Source: Pedobacter cryoconitis
GTDB lineage: Bacteria > Bacteroidota > Bacteroidia > Sphingobacteriales > Sphingobacteriaceae
DNA length: 64,000 nt
Direction of reading: 5' to 3'
NCBI RefSeq assembly: GCF_003259615.1
Contig: NZ_QLLR01000003.1
Span: 1-64,000 of the forward strand
Shown here one piece after another: positions 40,714 to 50,665 of the stretch. A model generated the notes under the pieces. That model ran no database searches. It was not told the origin of the DNA and worked only from the letters and a program-made list of their open reading frames with translations. Within the stretch, counting starts at the first letter, position 1. Each line of letters opens with the position of its first letter. A program made the translations under genes and the position numbers.

Positions 40714-42026
40714 TGAAATACTTTTATTACCCATTGATTTTACTTTTTATCGCCCGAACGGCATCAGCCCAGGATATTGATAAAATTATCACTAAAGATT
40801 ATGTTGACAATCTGATCAAAACCCTGAGTAGTGATGACATGCAGGGCAGAGCGACATTCAGCCCGGGAATTGATAAGGCGGCAACTTTTATTGAAGGTGA
40901 ATTTAAAAAAATAGGATTGCAACCCTTAAAAGGTGCAGCAGGCTACAGACAAACTTTTTACAAGTATGAGCTTAAACCCGCTTCAGGTCAGGTGTCAGTT
41001 GATGGGAAAGTAATTGCCCCTGCCGATTTTGCTGTTTGGGGAAATACAAGTGAAAGCTTAAATTTCGATAATACCGGCGGAGACGGATGGGTAAGACTTG
41101 ATTCTTCAAAAACCTTCAGAGAGCAGTACAGACTTTTAGTCCGTAATAAAAAAACAAAATTGGTTCTGGTAGATCCGAAATTCACCAAAGAATTTAATGA
41201 GTTAAAGACCTATCTTTCAAAAGCTGCCGTGGTAGACGAAAAGATGATACATGAGATAAACAAGTTTGCTTTAGTCCTGGTATTATCTCCTGACACTACG
41301 GTAAAGAACTTCACGGTATCCTTAAAAAACAAGGCTAACAAATTACCTTTATTTAATGTTGCCGGAATTATCCCCGGAAAATCAAAAGCTAAAGAATTAG
41401 TGGTGTTCTCAGGACATTATGACCACCTGGGTATTATTCATTCTGCAGATCAGGATAGTATTGCAAATGGTGCAGATGATGATGCTTCTGGCACTACGGC
41501 TATGATTGCCCTTGCAAAATACTATAAGAAACTAAACAACAATGAGCGTACGCTTATTTTCGTTGCTTTTACAGCAGAAGAAATTGGCGGTTATGGTGCA
41601 AAGTATTTCTCTGAGCAATTAAACCCTGATGAGGTTGTTGCGATGTTTAATATTGAAATGATCGGTAAAGAAAGTAAGTTTGGTAAAAACACAGCCTTCA
41701 TTACCGGCTATGATAAGTCTGATTTTGGAAAGATCCTGCAAAAGAACCTGGAAGGATCAGCATTTACTTTCCACCCTGATCCTTATTTACAGCAGAATTT
41801 GTTTTACAGAAGCGATAACGCGACACTTGCCGCATTAGGCGTACCTGCACATACCATCAGTACTGACCAGATAGATATTGATAAGCTTTACCATACGGTA
41901 AAGGATGAGTACAGCACGTTGGATACTGAGAACATCCTGTCAACAATTAAAGCAATTGCTAAAAGTGCAATTACCATTGTAAAAGGAACGGATACACCAA
42001 CCAGAATACCTAAATTAACTAATTAA
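40710..42026 (+). CDS. Secreted M28-family aminopeptidase
   Basis: The 438-residue protein has a signal peptide (about residues 1-21, ending A-S-A-Q). Metal motifs of the M28 family are S-G-H-Y-D-H-L-G for the first His, N-G-A-D-D-D-A-S-G-T with the bridging Asp, and A-E-E-I-G with the catalytic Glu. A further Asp or Glu lies in F-N-I-E-M-I-G, and a late His in L-Y-H-T. A PA-like insert occupies about residues 120-210. It should act in the periplasm on peptides. It overlaps the convergent GNAT gene by 4 bases. Confidence 0.92.
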   Translation: MMKYFYYPLILLFIARTASAQDIDKIITKDYVDNLIKTLSSDDMQGRATFSPGIDKAATFIEGEFKKIGLQPLKGAAGYRQTFYKYELKPASGQVSVDGKVIAPADFAVWGNTSESLNFDNTGGDGWVRLDSSKTFREQYRLLVRNKKTKLVLVDPKFTKEFNELKTYLSKAAVVDEKMIHEINKFALVLVLSPDTTVKNFTVSLKNKANKLPLFNVAGIIPGKSKAKELVVFSGHYDHLGIIHSADQDSIANGADDDASGTTAMIALAKYYKKLNNNERTLIFVAFTAEEIGGYGAKYFSEQLNPDEVVAMFNIEMIGKESKFGKNTAFITGYDKSDFGKILQKNLEGSAFTFHPDPYLQQNLFYRSDNATLAALGVPAHTISTDQIDIDKLYHTVKDEYSTLDTENILSTIKAIAKSAITIVKGTDTPTRIPKLTN

Positions 42027-42538
42027 GCAGGTTTTAAGGTTGTTAGTGGCAGTGCCATCACATAATCATTCATAAAGAAACCGTTGCCAATTTCAATGTC
42101 GACGGTTTCTTTAACCACAAAACCCATCTTCTCGTAGAAGTCTTTTGCGTTATTGTAACGGTTTACATTTAATGTAAGGGTATCAGCCCCAGCTTCTATA
42201 GCCTTGTTCCTCACTTCATTCATTAAGAGCTTACCCAGACCTTTTCCATGTGCCTCAGGCAATACATACAACTTATGAAGTTTAGTAACTATATGTTGCT
42301 GATGTGTGGTTGTAGAATAGGCTGCAAAAGCCAGATCCTGATCACCTTCCTGTGCAATTAAAAAAGTATGACCTTCCATCAGCTGTTTCGTTAAAGCAGC
42401 AATACTATAAAATTGATCCAGCATATAATCAATCTGCACCTGATCAAGAATATGGCCATAAGTGGGCCTAAAGGTAAGAGTTCCTATGCGCTGAATGATT
42501 GACACGTCTTCTTCTTTTGCTTTTCTTAGTGTAATCAT
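42023..42538 (-). CDS. GNAT-family N-acetyltransferase
   Basis: The 171-residue protein has the N-terminal I-T-L-R-K-A-K-E-E-D and the acetyl-CoA loop in L-P-E-A-H-G-K-G-L-G-K-L-L-M near residue 95. The late strand-turn N-A-K-D-F-Y-E-K-M-G-F-V follows. All are typical of GNAT enzymes. The substrate is unknown. Its start overlaps the stop of the thiamine-pyrophosphokinase-like gene by 4 bases, so the two form a coupled operon. Confidence 0.9.
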   Translation of the reverse strand: MITLRKAKEEDVSIIQRIGTLTFRPTYGHILDQVQIDYMLDQFYSIAALTKQLMEGHTFLIAQEGDQDLAFAAYSTTTHQQHIVTKLHKLYVLPEAHGKGLGKLLMNEVRNKAIEAGADTLTLNVNRYNNAKDFYEKMGFVVKETVDIEIGNGFFMNDYVMALPLTTLKPA

Positions 42539-43098
42539 ATTTTTTCTGTTAAGAACACATATTCCGTAGCGAAAGTGAATTCTACAAAACCGTCTTTCAC
42601 GACTTCAAATTCTCTTTCATCCTTTTGCATCAGATTAGTAGCTTCAAAATAAGAAACTACATCAATTAGAAACAGGCTTCCGGCAGGCTTCCAAACGTTA
42701 AATCCAGTTTTAACTGCATATGATTTCTCTGTTGCAGTGAATAAAACAATATTAATTTTATGCAGGTAAAAAGCCAGATCTGATAGTGCTTTCTGGTCAT
42801 CAATAATATTTACCGCAGGATACTTCTCTGAAATCAGGTAGTTTAATACGGTATTATATTCATCACCTGGGCCCATAATAGATTTCGTATTTTCCTGAGG
42901 AGCAAGTTCACCGGTAGCATTCAGAATTACGTCTACTTTTAGTCCCAGACTGAGGACTTTCTCATAAATAGCGCTGTTGACAATTAAAGTAGGACTCCAT
43001 TCCAGGATTTGTCCCAGGTATTCTTCATCAAAATTGCCCAGATTGTGAATATATAGGGCTGGCTCCTGTTTTTCTCTGACTATATGGTGCGACGACAT
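42535..43098 (-). CDS. Thiamine-pyrophosphokinase-like protein with altered active site
   Basis: The 187-residue protein has no signal peptide. The segment L-I-V-N-S-A-I-Y-E-K-V-L-S-L-G-L-K-V-D-V-I-L-N aligns by eye with the TPK pattern in which a gene product reads A-D-G-x-x-x-x-L-x-x-x-G-I-x-P-D-x-x-x-G-D. The essential G-D-F-D-S loop is replaced by N-A-T-G-E. Later N-I-I-D-D-Q-K-A-L-S-D could stand in for the D-x-T-K-A-L region. Fold similarity is suggestive, and catalysis by the usual residues looks unlikely. It is translationally coupled to the GNAT gene downstream. Confidence 0.5.
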   Translation of the reverse strand: MSSHHIVREKQEPALYIHNLGNFDEEYLGQILEWSPTLIVNSAIYEKVLSLGLKVDVILNATGELAPQENTKSIMGPGDEYNTVLNYLISEKYPAVNIIDDQKALSDLAFYLHKINIVLFTATEKSYAVKTGFNVWKPAGSLFLIDVVSYFEATNLMQKDEREFEVVKDGFVEFTFATEYVFLTEKI

Positions 43099-43196
43099 CC
43101 TGCTAAGGTATTAATGATTAATGAAAAGCTAAATGATTATTTGAATAAATAAAGGGAAACATTCAACACGGCTTACTGTTATACTATAAATATCAT

Positions 43197-44384
43197 ATGT
43201 ATAAATTAATACTCTTATTCCTGATGACACCATTGCTTACTTTCGCGCAACAACCGGATGAGAAAACACTTTATTTAAATAGTAAAAATGAAGTTACAAC
43301 TACAAAAAGTGAGTTTAAATGTATTAAAAACAAATATTTATCCGCAGAACGCATCGATTGTTATGATTGTGAAAATGCACAGCATCAAATTGTGAAACAA
43401 CTCTCTGTTAATTTTAAGATTGCGGATACCATTAAACAGGGTATCAATCCAGCATATTTTGGTCATACAGATTTTACTGAATACCTGACCGGCGACCTTA
43501 AAGCAGGAAAACCTTATAATGGTTTTTTCAAAGAAAAGAAAGAAGGTTCCGAGTGGGTGATCTATAATTATTACCAGCAAGGTATCCTTGTACAGCAATG
43601 GTACAATGATTTATTTAACAAGATCCTTGCAGAAGATCATCAGGAGTTTTCTGATGTAAAGCTGGATGCTAAAAACACCTTTATTAACGGTAAAATTGAT
43701 ACTGGAATAGAAATTATTCCCGTTAACATGAAAGAACAACGGGCAATGGCAGAGCTCATCCGCACCGTTAAAAACACAAAAACAGTTTTATTCAGAGTAC
43801 TCATCTTTGCAGAGAATACTGGCGTACTACTCAGGATAAGCCCATTAAAGCAGGGTTATCTGCTGGAAGATTTCGGGAAGAATAGTCTAAAAATAACTTT
43901 TACACCAGAAGGCAGGACCATAGAAACAATAGCGCCTGAGAAAAAATCAGGAAAGGCCATAGCCTATAACTATTACAGTTTTTCAGACCGTGCCAAAGTC
44001 GATAAGAACCGTCCTTATTCTTATTTTCAAAAAAGCAACAAGCTTTATATAGAACAACCTGAAGTTGCTCAGAAAGAGCCTGAAGATCATGATCAGGAAA
44101 GCAGCAGGATGTTAAGAAAGTTATCCTTGAGCTTATATGATACCACTCCGCTGGAAACCTCAGACATGATTGCGTTTTTGCAGAAGCGTAATGGAATAAA
44201 AAATTACATGGGTGATTACGGGCTTTATGAGGGCAAAGCAGAAGGCTTTGTTTACAAGCCGGGAGATACTGAAGGAACCTACACCATGGAGCTGTACAGC
44301 CAGCGAAAAGTAGAGCCGGCAAAAATCCCTGCAAAAAACAAAACGTTGAAGGAACTTGCTGCGGCCCTGAAAACTTATTATTAA
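43197..44384 (+). CDS. Secreted protein of unknown function
   Basis: The 395-residue protein has a clear signal peptide (about residues 1-17, ending T-F-A-Q). Four cysteines between residues 42 and 61, including D-C-Y-D-C, suggest disulfide bonds or a metal site near the N-terminus. The middle contains Y-N-G-F-F-K-E-K-K-E-G and L-V-Q-Q-W-Y-N-D, loosely like the MORN-type repeat proteins of Bacteroidetes. The rest is unrecognised. It is a single gene with its own terminator at 44393-44425. Confidence 0.6.
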   Translation: MYKLILLFLMTPLLTFAQQPDEKTLYLNSKNEVTTTKSEFKCIKNKYLSAERIDCYDCENAQHQIVKQLSVNFKIADTIKQGINPAYFGHTDFTEYLTGDLKAGKPYNGFFKEKKEGSEWVIYNYYQQGILVQQWYNDLFNKILAEDHQEFSDVKLDAKNTFINGKIDTGIEIIPVNMKEQRAMAELIRTVKNTKTVLFRVLIFAENTGVLLRISPLKQGYLLEDFGKNSLKITFTPEGRTIETIAPEKKSGKAIAYNYYSFSDRAKVDKNRPYSYFQKSNKLYIEQPEVAQKEPEDHDQESSRMLRKLSLSLYDTTPLETSDMIAFLQKRNGIKNYMGDYGLYEGKAEGFVYKPGDTEGTYTMELYSQRKVEPAKIPAKNKTLKELAAALKTYY

Positions 44385-44392
44385 TTCCACAA

Positions 44393-44425
44393 AAAAGAGG
44401 CTATTCCTTTCGGAAATAGCCTCTT
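44393..44425. terminator. Shared terminator between convergent transcripts
   Basis: AAAAGAGGCTATTCC (44393-44407) pairs with GGAAATAGCCTCTT (44412-44425) with one bulged base. On the minus strand a run of six T follows, so it is a good terminator for susCD. On the plus side it is weaker. Confidence 0.75.
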
Positions 44426-44443
44426 GATCAATTTTAAATATCC

Positions 44444-45931
44444 TTATGGATTCTGTCCACCAGTACCAATCGCAGGATTTGCGTTGATCTCATCCTGAGG
44501 AATTACCCACTGCCATTTTAAATCACCCGGAGCTTGACTTAAAGTCAGTGCAAGCTCACTAGTATGGTTAGAATTGGTTCTGTCTAATGCAGAATTTAAT
44601 CGTTTAAGATCCGTAAAACGGAATCCTTCACCCCATAATTCAGCACGACGCTGAAGTAAGATTTCTTTAATCAGTTCTTCACCTGTTTTAGTTGACAATA
44701 CATACTGAGAATCTCTGCTATGTGCTAAAGTAAACAAGGCAGCCTGAGCTAACCCGGTTTGTCCGCTTCTCGCTAAAGCTTCTGCTTCGATCAAGTACAT
44801 TTCAGAAGCACGCATATGCGTTACGTCCCCTATACTTGTAGATCCTGCTACCAGGAATTTTCTATTCATATATGGTTTTCTTGCTCCATTTGCCGGAATT
44901 GGGAAATCAGTATTTTTACCTGTTGGGTCCCATAGTAATTTCCTTACATCAGTGGCAGATAATGTAGCATACAATAAAGAATTGATTGCTTTTGGATTTG
45001 CCCTGATATTTGAAGAACCATAATTACCAGACATATAAGCAAAGAAAGAAGAGAAATCAGAAGTCTGATCTTCAACTTGCTTACTTGCCCAGATCCATTC
45101 TGAATTCTCAGCATCATTAAATCCTTTTCTATAAGTTACACTGTCCATCAGTTTATAATCAGCTCTTGCTACTTTAGCATTTGTAGCAGCAACAGTCCAT
45201 AAACCTTGTGTTAATGCAACTCTGGCTTTAATACCTTGTGCTACATTCAAATTAAAATGAGATTTATTTGTTCTTGCTTTAGTTTTACCAAAAAGAACAA
45301 CTGCAGCGTCAATATCCTTGTTGATCTGAGTATAAACTTCCTCAACAGAAGATCTTGGTCTTGCTGTAACATTCGTTGCCAATATAATTGGTACGCCTGC
45401 CTGAGTATTGTTTCCGGCAGGGTCATAACGTTTAGCATAAACCTGTACCAACATGAAATGTGCCCATGCTCTGTAAGTTAATGCTTCAGCCATAATTGCG
45501 TCTTTGGTTATCTGCTCACCTTCAACTCCATTTACTCTTTCGATCAGGTTATTTGCATTTGCAATGATCGTATAATAGAATTTATACAGGTATTTATCAC
45601 TTGAACTAGACGCATTTCTGTGATCACTCCATTTGTAAATGCCATTATACCATCCATTACCAGAAGCTGTCATTACCACATCTTCTCCAAGCATATCCAG
45701 CATGATCTTTACACCCGACTCTCCGCCCTGATCCTGAGAATCAAGATTAAATTGCTTATATAGCATACGGTGAATACCATTCAAAGCTGCCATCGCATTA
45801 TCTGTATTTTTAAATACAGTAGCATCATCCGCCCTATCTGTAGGGCTTGTTTCCAGGAAAGACTTTTTACAAGATGCAAAAGTCAATACGATCAGGAAAA
45901 AAGGAATAATTGTATATTTTATATTTTTCAT
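44444..45931 (-). CDS. SusD/RagB-family outer-membrane nutrient-binding lipoprotein
   Basis: SusD-like lipoproteins cap the SusC channel and capture its substrate. The 495-residue protein has lipobox F-A-S-C with acylated Cys21, then a TPR-like helical scaffold with A-L-T-Y-R-A-W-A-H-F-M-L-V and Y-A-K-R-Y-D-P-A-G. The C-terminal RagB region has L-L-Q-R-R-A-E-L-W-G-E-G-F-R-F-T-D-L-K-R. It lies 13 bases after susC. No sulfatase, glycosidase or peptidase gene follows, so the ligand cannot be predicted from context. Confidence 0.95.
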   Translation of the reverse strand: MKNIKYTIIPFFLIVLTFASCKKSFLETSPTDRADDATVFKNTDNAMAALNGIHRMLYKQFNLDSQDQGGESGVKIMLDMLGEDVVMTASGNGWYNGIYKWSDHRNASSSSDKYLYKFYYTIIANANNLIERVNGVEGEQITKDAIMAEALTYRAWAHFMLVQVYAKRYDPAGNNTQAGVPIILATNVTARPRSSVEEVYTQINKDIDAAVVLFGKTKARTNKSHFNLNVAQGIKARVALTQGLWTVAATNAKVARADYKLMDSVTYRKGFNDAENSEWIWASKQVEDQTSDFSSFFAYMSGNYGSSNIRANPKAINSLLYATLSATDVRKLLWDPTGKNTDFPIPANGARKPYMNRKFLVAGSTSIGDVTHMRASEMYLIEAEALARSGQTGLAQAALFTLAHSRDSQYVLSTKTGEELIKEILLQRRAELWGEGFRFTDLKRLNSALDRTNSNHTSELALTLSQAPGDLKWQWVIPQDEINANPAIGTGGQNP

Positions 45932-45944
45932 CTTTTATAGCTGA

Positions 45945-48900
45945 TTAAAATGCAACATTCAGACCTACTGTAACTGTACGTGTTGGTGAATAACCAGCAG
46001 AAGTAGTTCCGTTATAAGAATAACTTGGGTCCAATCCTTTACGTTTTGATAATAAGAACAGGTTTTCTCCACCTAAATAAACTCTCGCACTTTTCAAGTC
46101 TGCTTTAGCAATAAGCGCTTTTGGCAAATTATAAGAGAAAGTTGCTGATCTGAAAGACAGGTAAGAAGCACTGATCAACCAACGGTCAGAAGCAGCGTTA
46201 TTAAAACCAGACTGACCTACATCTAAACGAGGTACATCTGTAATATCACCTGGGTTTTTCCACGCGTTTAAAGCATCAGTATGTAATGCTCCACCATATC
46301 TGCTGTAAGTCATTAAGCCTGCGTAAGCAGAGTCATAAACTTTACCACCTACCTGGTAATTCATAATAAATGAGAATTGGAAAGCTTTGTAGCTAAATGT
46401 ATTGGTAATACTTCCTGCGTATTTTGGAATTGCAGTTCCTGCATAACCAAATTCAGCATTAGTAGGATTTATTGTATAGTCCTGACCATCAATTGTTCTG
46501 TTTTCCGCAGGATTACTTTTAATGCTTTTATCTCTTACGTATAATGAAACTCCATCCGCAGGATCTACACCAGCCCATTTTTTCAACCAGAAATCATATC
46601 TTGAATGACCAACTTCTAACTTTTTGGTTCCATCAACGATTGTTGGTGACTCAGGAGGTAATTTTGTCATTCTGTTTTTAACAGCAGTAAAGTTAATGTT
46701 GGCATCCCATTTAAAGTTTTGATTTTTAATGATGTCTCCGCCAATCTCAATCTCAATACCTTTGTTATTCATACTTCCAATATTTCTGGCAATTGTACCC
46801 ACACCATTAGAAACTGGCAGCGGTACATTAAATAACAAGTTACTTGATCTTCTGTCGAATACTTCAAACGTACCACGCAATCTGTTGTTAAACAATCCAT
46901 ATTCTAAAGCAATATCTGTAGAGTAGTTAGTTTCCCATTTCAAAGCTGGTGTTTCCAGAGTATTTAAAACCAATCCACCGTCTTTAACGTTATTGTAGTT
47001 TAAGTTATAATACGACTTATAGTTATAGTAAATCGTATTTCCATCAACATCCAATAAGTTATCATTACCTACAGAACCGTATGAAGTACGTAATTTCAGG
47101 TAATTTACCCATGGTGTACTTTTCATGAATTCTTCAGCAGTGATTAGCCATGAAGCCCCAAGCGAGAAGAAATTACCCCATCTTGGTTTCGGTCCGAATT
47201 TAGAAGAACCATCTTTTCTGAACGATCCATTAACAAAATACTTACCATCGTAGTTATAATTTAACTGTGTGAAGTAAGACTCCAAATGATAAATGTTTTT
47301 ATAAGCATTCAGTTCACTTGTTGTTGTAAAATTAATCAGCTCTGTGTTTCCATCCAAAACCTGACCATTTCTTGATCCCGTCATGTAAGAATAATCATAC
47401 TGATAAGTTTCATGACCAGCAAGAAAGTCAAAATTGTTCTTTCCTACTGCTTTGTTATAATTCAAAATCTGATTCGCTGTAAATGACGACGTAGTTGAAT
47501 TACTATTAGCTGCTCTACCAGCTGGTGCTCCATCACCGATCAATTTATTCTCGTATGAAGTAGCATTGTAGTTTGTAATATCTATATTCAGTTTTTGAGT
47601 GAATTTAAAATCTTTCAGGAAAGAAATCTCTCCGAAAGCTCTTGCACTCACCATATTTGTTTTAGCTAAATCCTGGTTTAAAAGCGTTTCTTGTACAACA
47701 TGTCTTCCGCTGCTCGCTCCCGAAGGACGATTAGCGCCCTGATCAAAGATTCTATCACCATTTTTATCCAAAATAAAGGCTCCAGAAGTATCGTGCATAT
47801 AAACAGGATAAATCGGTCCCATATTACGGGCAAAATAGAAGATGTTGTTATAACCTGTTGACCCTGTCGTTCCCTGAGTTCCTACATTCTGTCCACTTGC
47901 TCTGTTCGATTTACTTAAGTTTCCTGAAACATTCAAGCCTGTTTTAAACCACGTTAAAGGGTTTGCATTGATACTTGCACGTCCAGTAATTCTGTTATAA
48001 TCTGAGCGTTCAACATATCCTTTGTCATCCAGGTAACCCAGTGACAGGAAATAATCAGATTTTTCAGAAGCACCGCTATAATTGATATTCGCATCAGTTC
48101 TTTTTCCAACACGTCTTAGTGGCTCTGCCCAATCAAAATCATTGTATAAAAGCTGAGCATTTGGATTTAGTAACCCATCAACACCTACAATTGCATTGTC
48201 AGCAACATTGAAAGGATTATATCCTAATGCACCTTTAATCGATGCAGTAGCCTTTGCTCTCGCATCAGCATCAGACAACGGTTTTCCACTTTGTGGATAT
48301 TGCAAGTTGTTTTTATAAGCCTGCCATGCCAAAGGATAATACTGAGCAGCATCAACTCTGTCGTACTCAGAAATTCCTCTTGAGCTCACACCTTGCGTAA
48401 TGTTTACTCCCAACTGATCGTTACCTTTTCTACCTTTAATAGTAGTTACAATAACAACACCGTTTGCAGCACGTGATCCGTATAAAGCAGATGCAGAAGC
48501 ATCTTTCAAGATCGAAATGTTCTGAATATCGTTCACGTTCAGATTTGCAAGATCACCATCATAAGGAGCACCATCTACTACGTATAATGGTACGTTTGAC
48601 GCATTAATCGAACCAAAACCACGAATACGAATAGATCCGGATGCGCCTGGCTGACCGCTACCAGCACTTGACATTACACCGGCAGAAGCACCTGATATAG
48701 CACTATTGATATTCGTCAATGGTCTTAATTCAAGGTCTTTTTTACCGATTTGAGCTACTGATCCTGTAATAGCTTCTTTTTTTGCAGTTCCATAGGCAAC
48801 ATTAATGACTACTTCACTTAATGACTGTGCGTCTTCGCCCAGTAAAACATTGATTACAGTTTTTGATCCAACTGTTTGCTCTGTTGTAGTATAGCCGATT

Positions 48901-49127
48901 GCTGAAAAAACAATCACGTCTGTTGGTGTAACCGGACCTACTGCGTAAGAACCGTTTCCATCCGTTTGCGCACCTGTTGTTTTTCCTTTAACTTTCACAG
49001 ATACTCCTGGAATTGGAAGGCCATCTCCTTTTCCTGTTACTTTACCTTTTATTGTTATGTTTTGAGCAAATGCAGAACTTAAGCATAGCAAACTCAGCAC
49101 AATAAAATTGAGTAGTTTTCTTTTCAT
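45945..49127 (-). CDS. SusC/RagA-family TonB-linked outer-membrane transporter
   Basis: The 1060-residue protein has a signal peptide ending A-F-A-Q (about residue 22). A carboxypeptidase-D-like domain (about 24-105) follows, then the plug with V-V-I-N-V-A-Y-G-T and later R-I-R-G-F-G-S-I-N-A-S-N-V-P-L-Y-V-V-D-G. The segment I-L-K-D-A-S-A-S-A-L-Y-G-S-R-A-A-N-G-V is the SusC signature, followed by the barrel. No N-terminal signalling (STN) domain is present. With SusD it forms an orphan uptake system. It is divergent from the LytS-like sensor gene across a 422-base gap. Confidence 0.96.
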   Translation of the reverse strand: MKRKLLNFIVLSLLCLSSAFAQNITIKGKVTGKGDGLPIPGVSVKVKGKTTGAQTDGNGSYAVGPVTPTDVIVFSAIGYTTTEQTVGSKTVINVLLGEDAQSLSEVVINVAYGTAKKEAITGSVAQIGKKDLELRPLTNINSAISGASAGVMSSAGSGQPGASGSIRIRGFGSINASNVPLYVVDGAPYDGDLANLNVNDIQNISILKDASASALYGSRAANGVVIVTTIKGRKGNDQLGVNITQGVSSRGISEYDRVDAAQYYPLAWQAYKNNLQYPQSGKPLSDADARAKATASIKGALGYNPFNVADNAIVGVDGLLNPNAQLLYNDFDWAEPLRRVGKRTDANINYSGASEKSDYFLSLGYLDDKGYVERSDYNRITGRASINANPLTWFKTGLNVSGNLSKSNRASGQNVGTQGTTGSTGYNNIFYFARNMGPIYPVYMHDTSGAFILDKNGDRIFDQGANRPSGASSGRHVVQETLLNQDLAKTNMVSARAFGEISFLKDFKFTQKLNIDITNYNATSYENKLIGDGAPAGRAANSNSTTSSFTANQILNYNKAVGKNNFDFLAGHETYQYDYSYMTGSRNGQVLDGNTELINFTTTSELNAYKNIYHLESYFTQLNYNYDGKYFVNGSFRKDGSSKFGPKPRWGNFFSLGASWLITAEEFMKSTPWVNYLKLRTSYGSVGNDNLLDVDGNTIYYNYKSYYNLNYNNVKDGGLVLNTLETPALKWETNYSTDIALEYGLFNNRLRGTFEVFDRRSSNLLFNVPLPVSNGVGTIARNIGSMNNKGIEIEIGGDIIKNQNFKWDANINFTAVKNRMTKLPPESPTIVDGTKKLEVGHSRYDFWLKKWAGVDPADGVSLYVRDKSIKSNPAENRTIDGQDYTINPTNAEFGYAGTAIPKYAGSITNTFSYKAFQFSFIMNYQVGGKVYDSAYAGLMTYSRYGGALHTDALNAWKNPGDITDVPRLDVGQSGFNNAASDRWLISASYLSFRSATFSYNLPKALIAKADLKSARVYLGGENLFLLSKRKGLDPSYSYNGTTSAGYSPTRTVTVGLNVAF

Positions 49128-49549
49128 TTAGAATAAGTAAGGTTAATTAATTGTTATTTGGGGTACAATATGTTCAATAAATTCTACTTACAAGAACTGT
49201 TAGCGGAAAAAGACTTATATTTATCTTATTTACATTCTAATTTTATTTAACAGAAAACAATTTCACTTTTAATGTCGCAATAGAACTATAAAATCATTTT
49301 AGCATGCACATAAACCTAATATTTACATAAATCACTGCAAGTGCCATCAGATTTTTATTGAATATGGTTTTCCCTATCTTTGATTTGCCTGCTATAAACC
49401 TTGCGGGCCAATACTACTGAGTGATTCAAAAGACCGTTTCAGCCTGATAATTATAAAGTTCAGTCAATAAGACCTTTTGCATAAAAGGCACGAATACTAG
49501 ATTTATAGCTTATTACCTGTTTTGTTGATAAATACCTACCTATGAAGCC
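49128..49549. other. 422-base intergenic region between susC and the sensor kinase gene
   Basis: This AT-rich gap separates divergent genes and holds no plausible ORF. On the plus strand TATCTTTG at 49375-49382 with TTTT 19 bases upstream is a candidate promoter for the two-component genes, giving a leader of about 160 bases. On the minus strand a TTG about 20 bases before TATTGTAC near 49170 is a weak susC promoter candidate. No strong operator repeat was seen. Confidence 0.5.
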
Positions 49550-50659
49550 ATGGCCAAGAATACAAAAGAAATAAGTGAACGTGCTTTTTATCAGAATTTC
49601 AGGTTTTTCATTTTACCCGTCGTTTTTTTATGTTTCTACATTTTCATTTACCTGTTAAACCCTTACGATCCGCTCTGGAACGTTTATTTTGAACAAAATA
49701 TATATACTTTACTCACCGAGTGGCTGGGGGTAATGGTGATTTGTTTTTTGATCACTGAATCCAGCCTGCTCATCGCCCGGTGGCTGGACAGGCACATTCC
49801 GTGGATAGAATCACCATTACTACGCTTCTTTTGCCAGTTTTTCTTACAGATACTTAGCGCAAGTGTTGTGATCAGCCTGCTGCTCTATATTGATAATCTG
49901 GTCTATCCGCATTACGATACTTATTCACAAAGTGATAAAACATTCGGCTGGCAGGTTTGCATGGTAAGTATTATCATCAGCACCTTAATCAGTGCAATTT
50001 ATACGGCCGATTTCTTCTTGCGCAAGTGGAAAATGTCAATGCTGGAGACATCAGCACTAGAGCTCAAAGCTTATGACCTGAACCAGGTAGCCATGCAGGC
50101 AGAACTTCAATCCCTGAAAGCACAGCTTGATCCGCATTTTATGTTTAATAATTTCAGCACCCTATCAAGCCTGATAGCTGAAAGTCCCGATTCTGCTTTG
50201 CTTTTCCTGGACAATCTCTCCAAAGTATATCGTTACATGATTATTAACCTGAGCAGAGATATTATTTCGTTGAAGGACGAAATCAAATTTATCAATTCCT
50301 ATATCTACCTGATCAAAATACGGGTATCTGATAACTTGCAGATTAATATCGACATTCCCGAAAACTATGAAATTAAAGGTGTACCGCCTATCACATTACA
50401 ATTATTGATAGAAAATGCCATTAAACATAATGTGGCTTCCCGCTCACGCCCGTTACTTATAAATATTTGTATCAATGAAGAAGGCTGGCTTGAGGTTTCA
50501 AACAATCTGCAGCTGGTCAACTTTCATATTCCATCAACACGTGTGGGATTAAAAAATATTATAAGCCGCTACCGCCTGTTATCGGATGCTTGCCCGCAGA
50601 TCATTGAGAATGATAACATATTTACAGTCAAACTACCTTTATTGGAAATAACTGAATAA
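49550..50659 (+). CDS. LytS/YehU-type sensor histidine kinase
   Basis: The 369-residue protein has four predicted membrane helices (about residues 18-36, 57-76, 93-115, 134-157). A His_kinase domain of the LytS type follows, with the phospho-acceptor His196 in L-D-P-H-F-M-F-N-N and the N-box L-L-I-E-N-A-I-K-H-N. The G-boxes are short, as usual in this family. There is no extracytoplasmic sensor domain, so the signal is probably perceived in the membrane. Its LytTR partner starts 6 bases downstream. Confidence 0.94.
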   Translation: MAKNTKEISERAFYQNFRFFILPVVFLCFYIFIYLLNPYDPLWNVYFEQNIYTLLTEWLGVMVICFLITESSLLIARWLDRHIPWIESPLLRFFCQFFLQILSASVVISLLLYIDNLVYPHYDTYSQSDKTFGWQVCMVSIIISTLISAIYTADFFLRKWKMSMLETSALELKAYDLNQVAMQAELQSLKAQLDPHFMFNNFSTLSSLIAESPDSALLFLDNLSKVYRYMIINLSRDIISLKDEIKFINSYIYLIKIRVSDNLQINIDIPENYEIKGVPPITLQLLIENAIKHNVASRSRPLLINICINEEGWLEVSNNLQLVNFHIPSTRVGLKNIISRYRLLSDACPQIIENDNIFTVKLPLLEITE

Positions 50660-50665
50660 CAAAAG

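Noticed and set aside
43900..44334. Minus-strand ORF of 144 residues within the secreted protein gene
   Set aside because: Rich in Cys, Leu and His as expected for reverse-complement noise. The plus frame has a signal peptide and proper composition.
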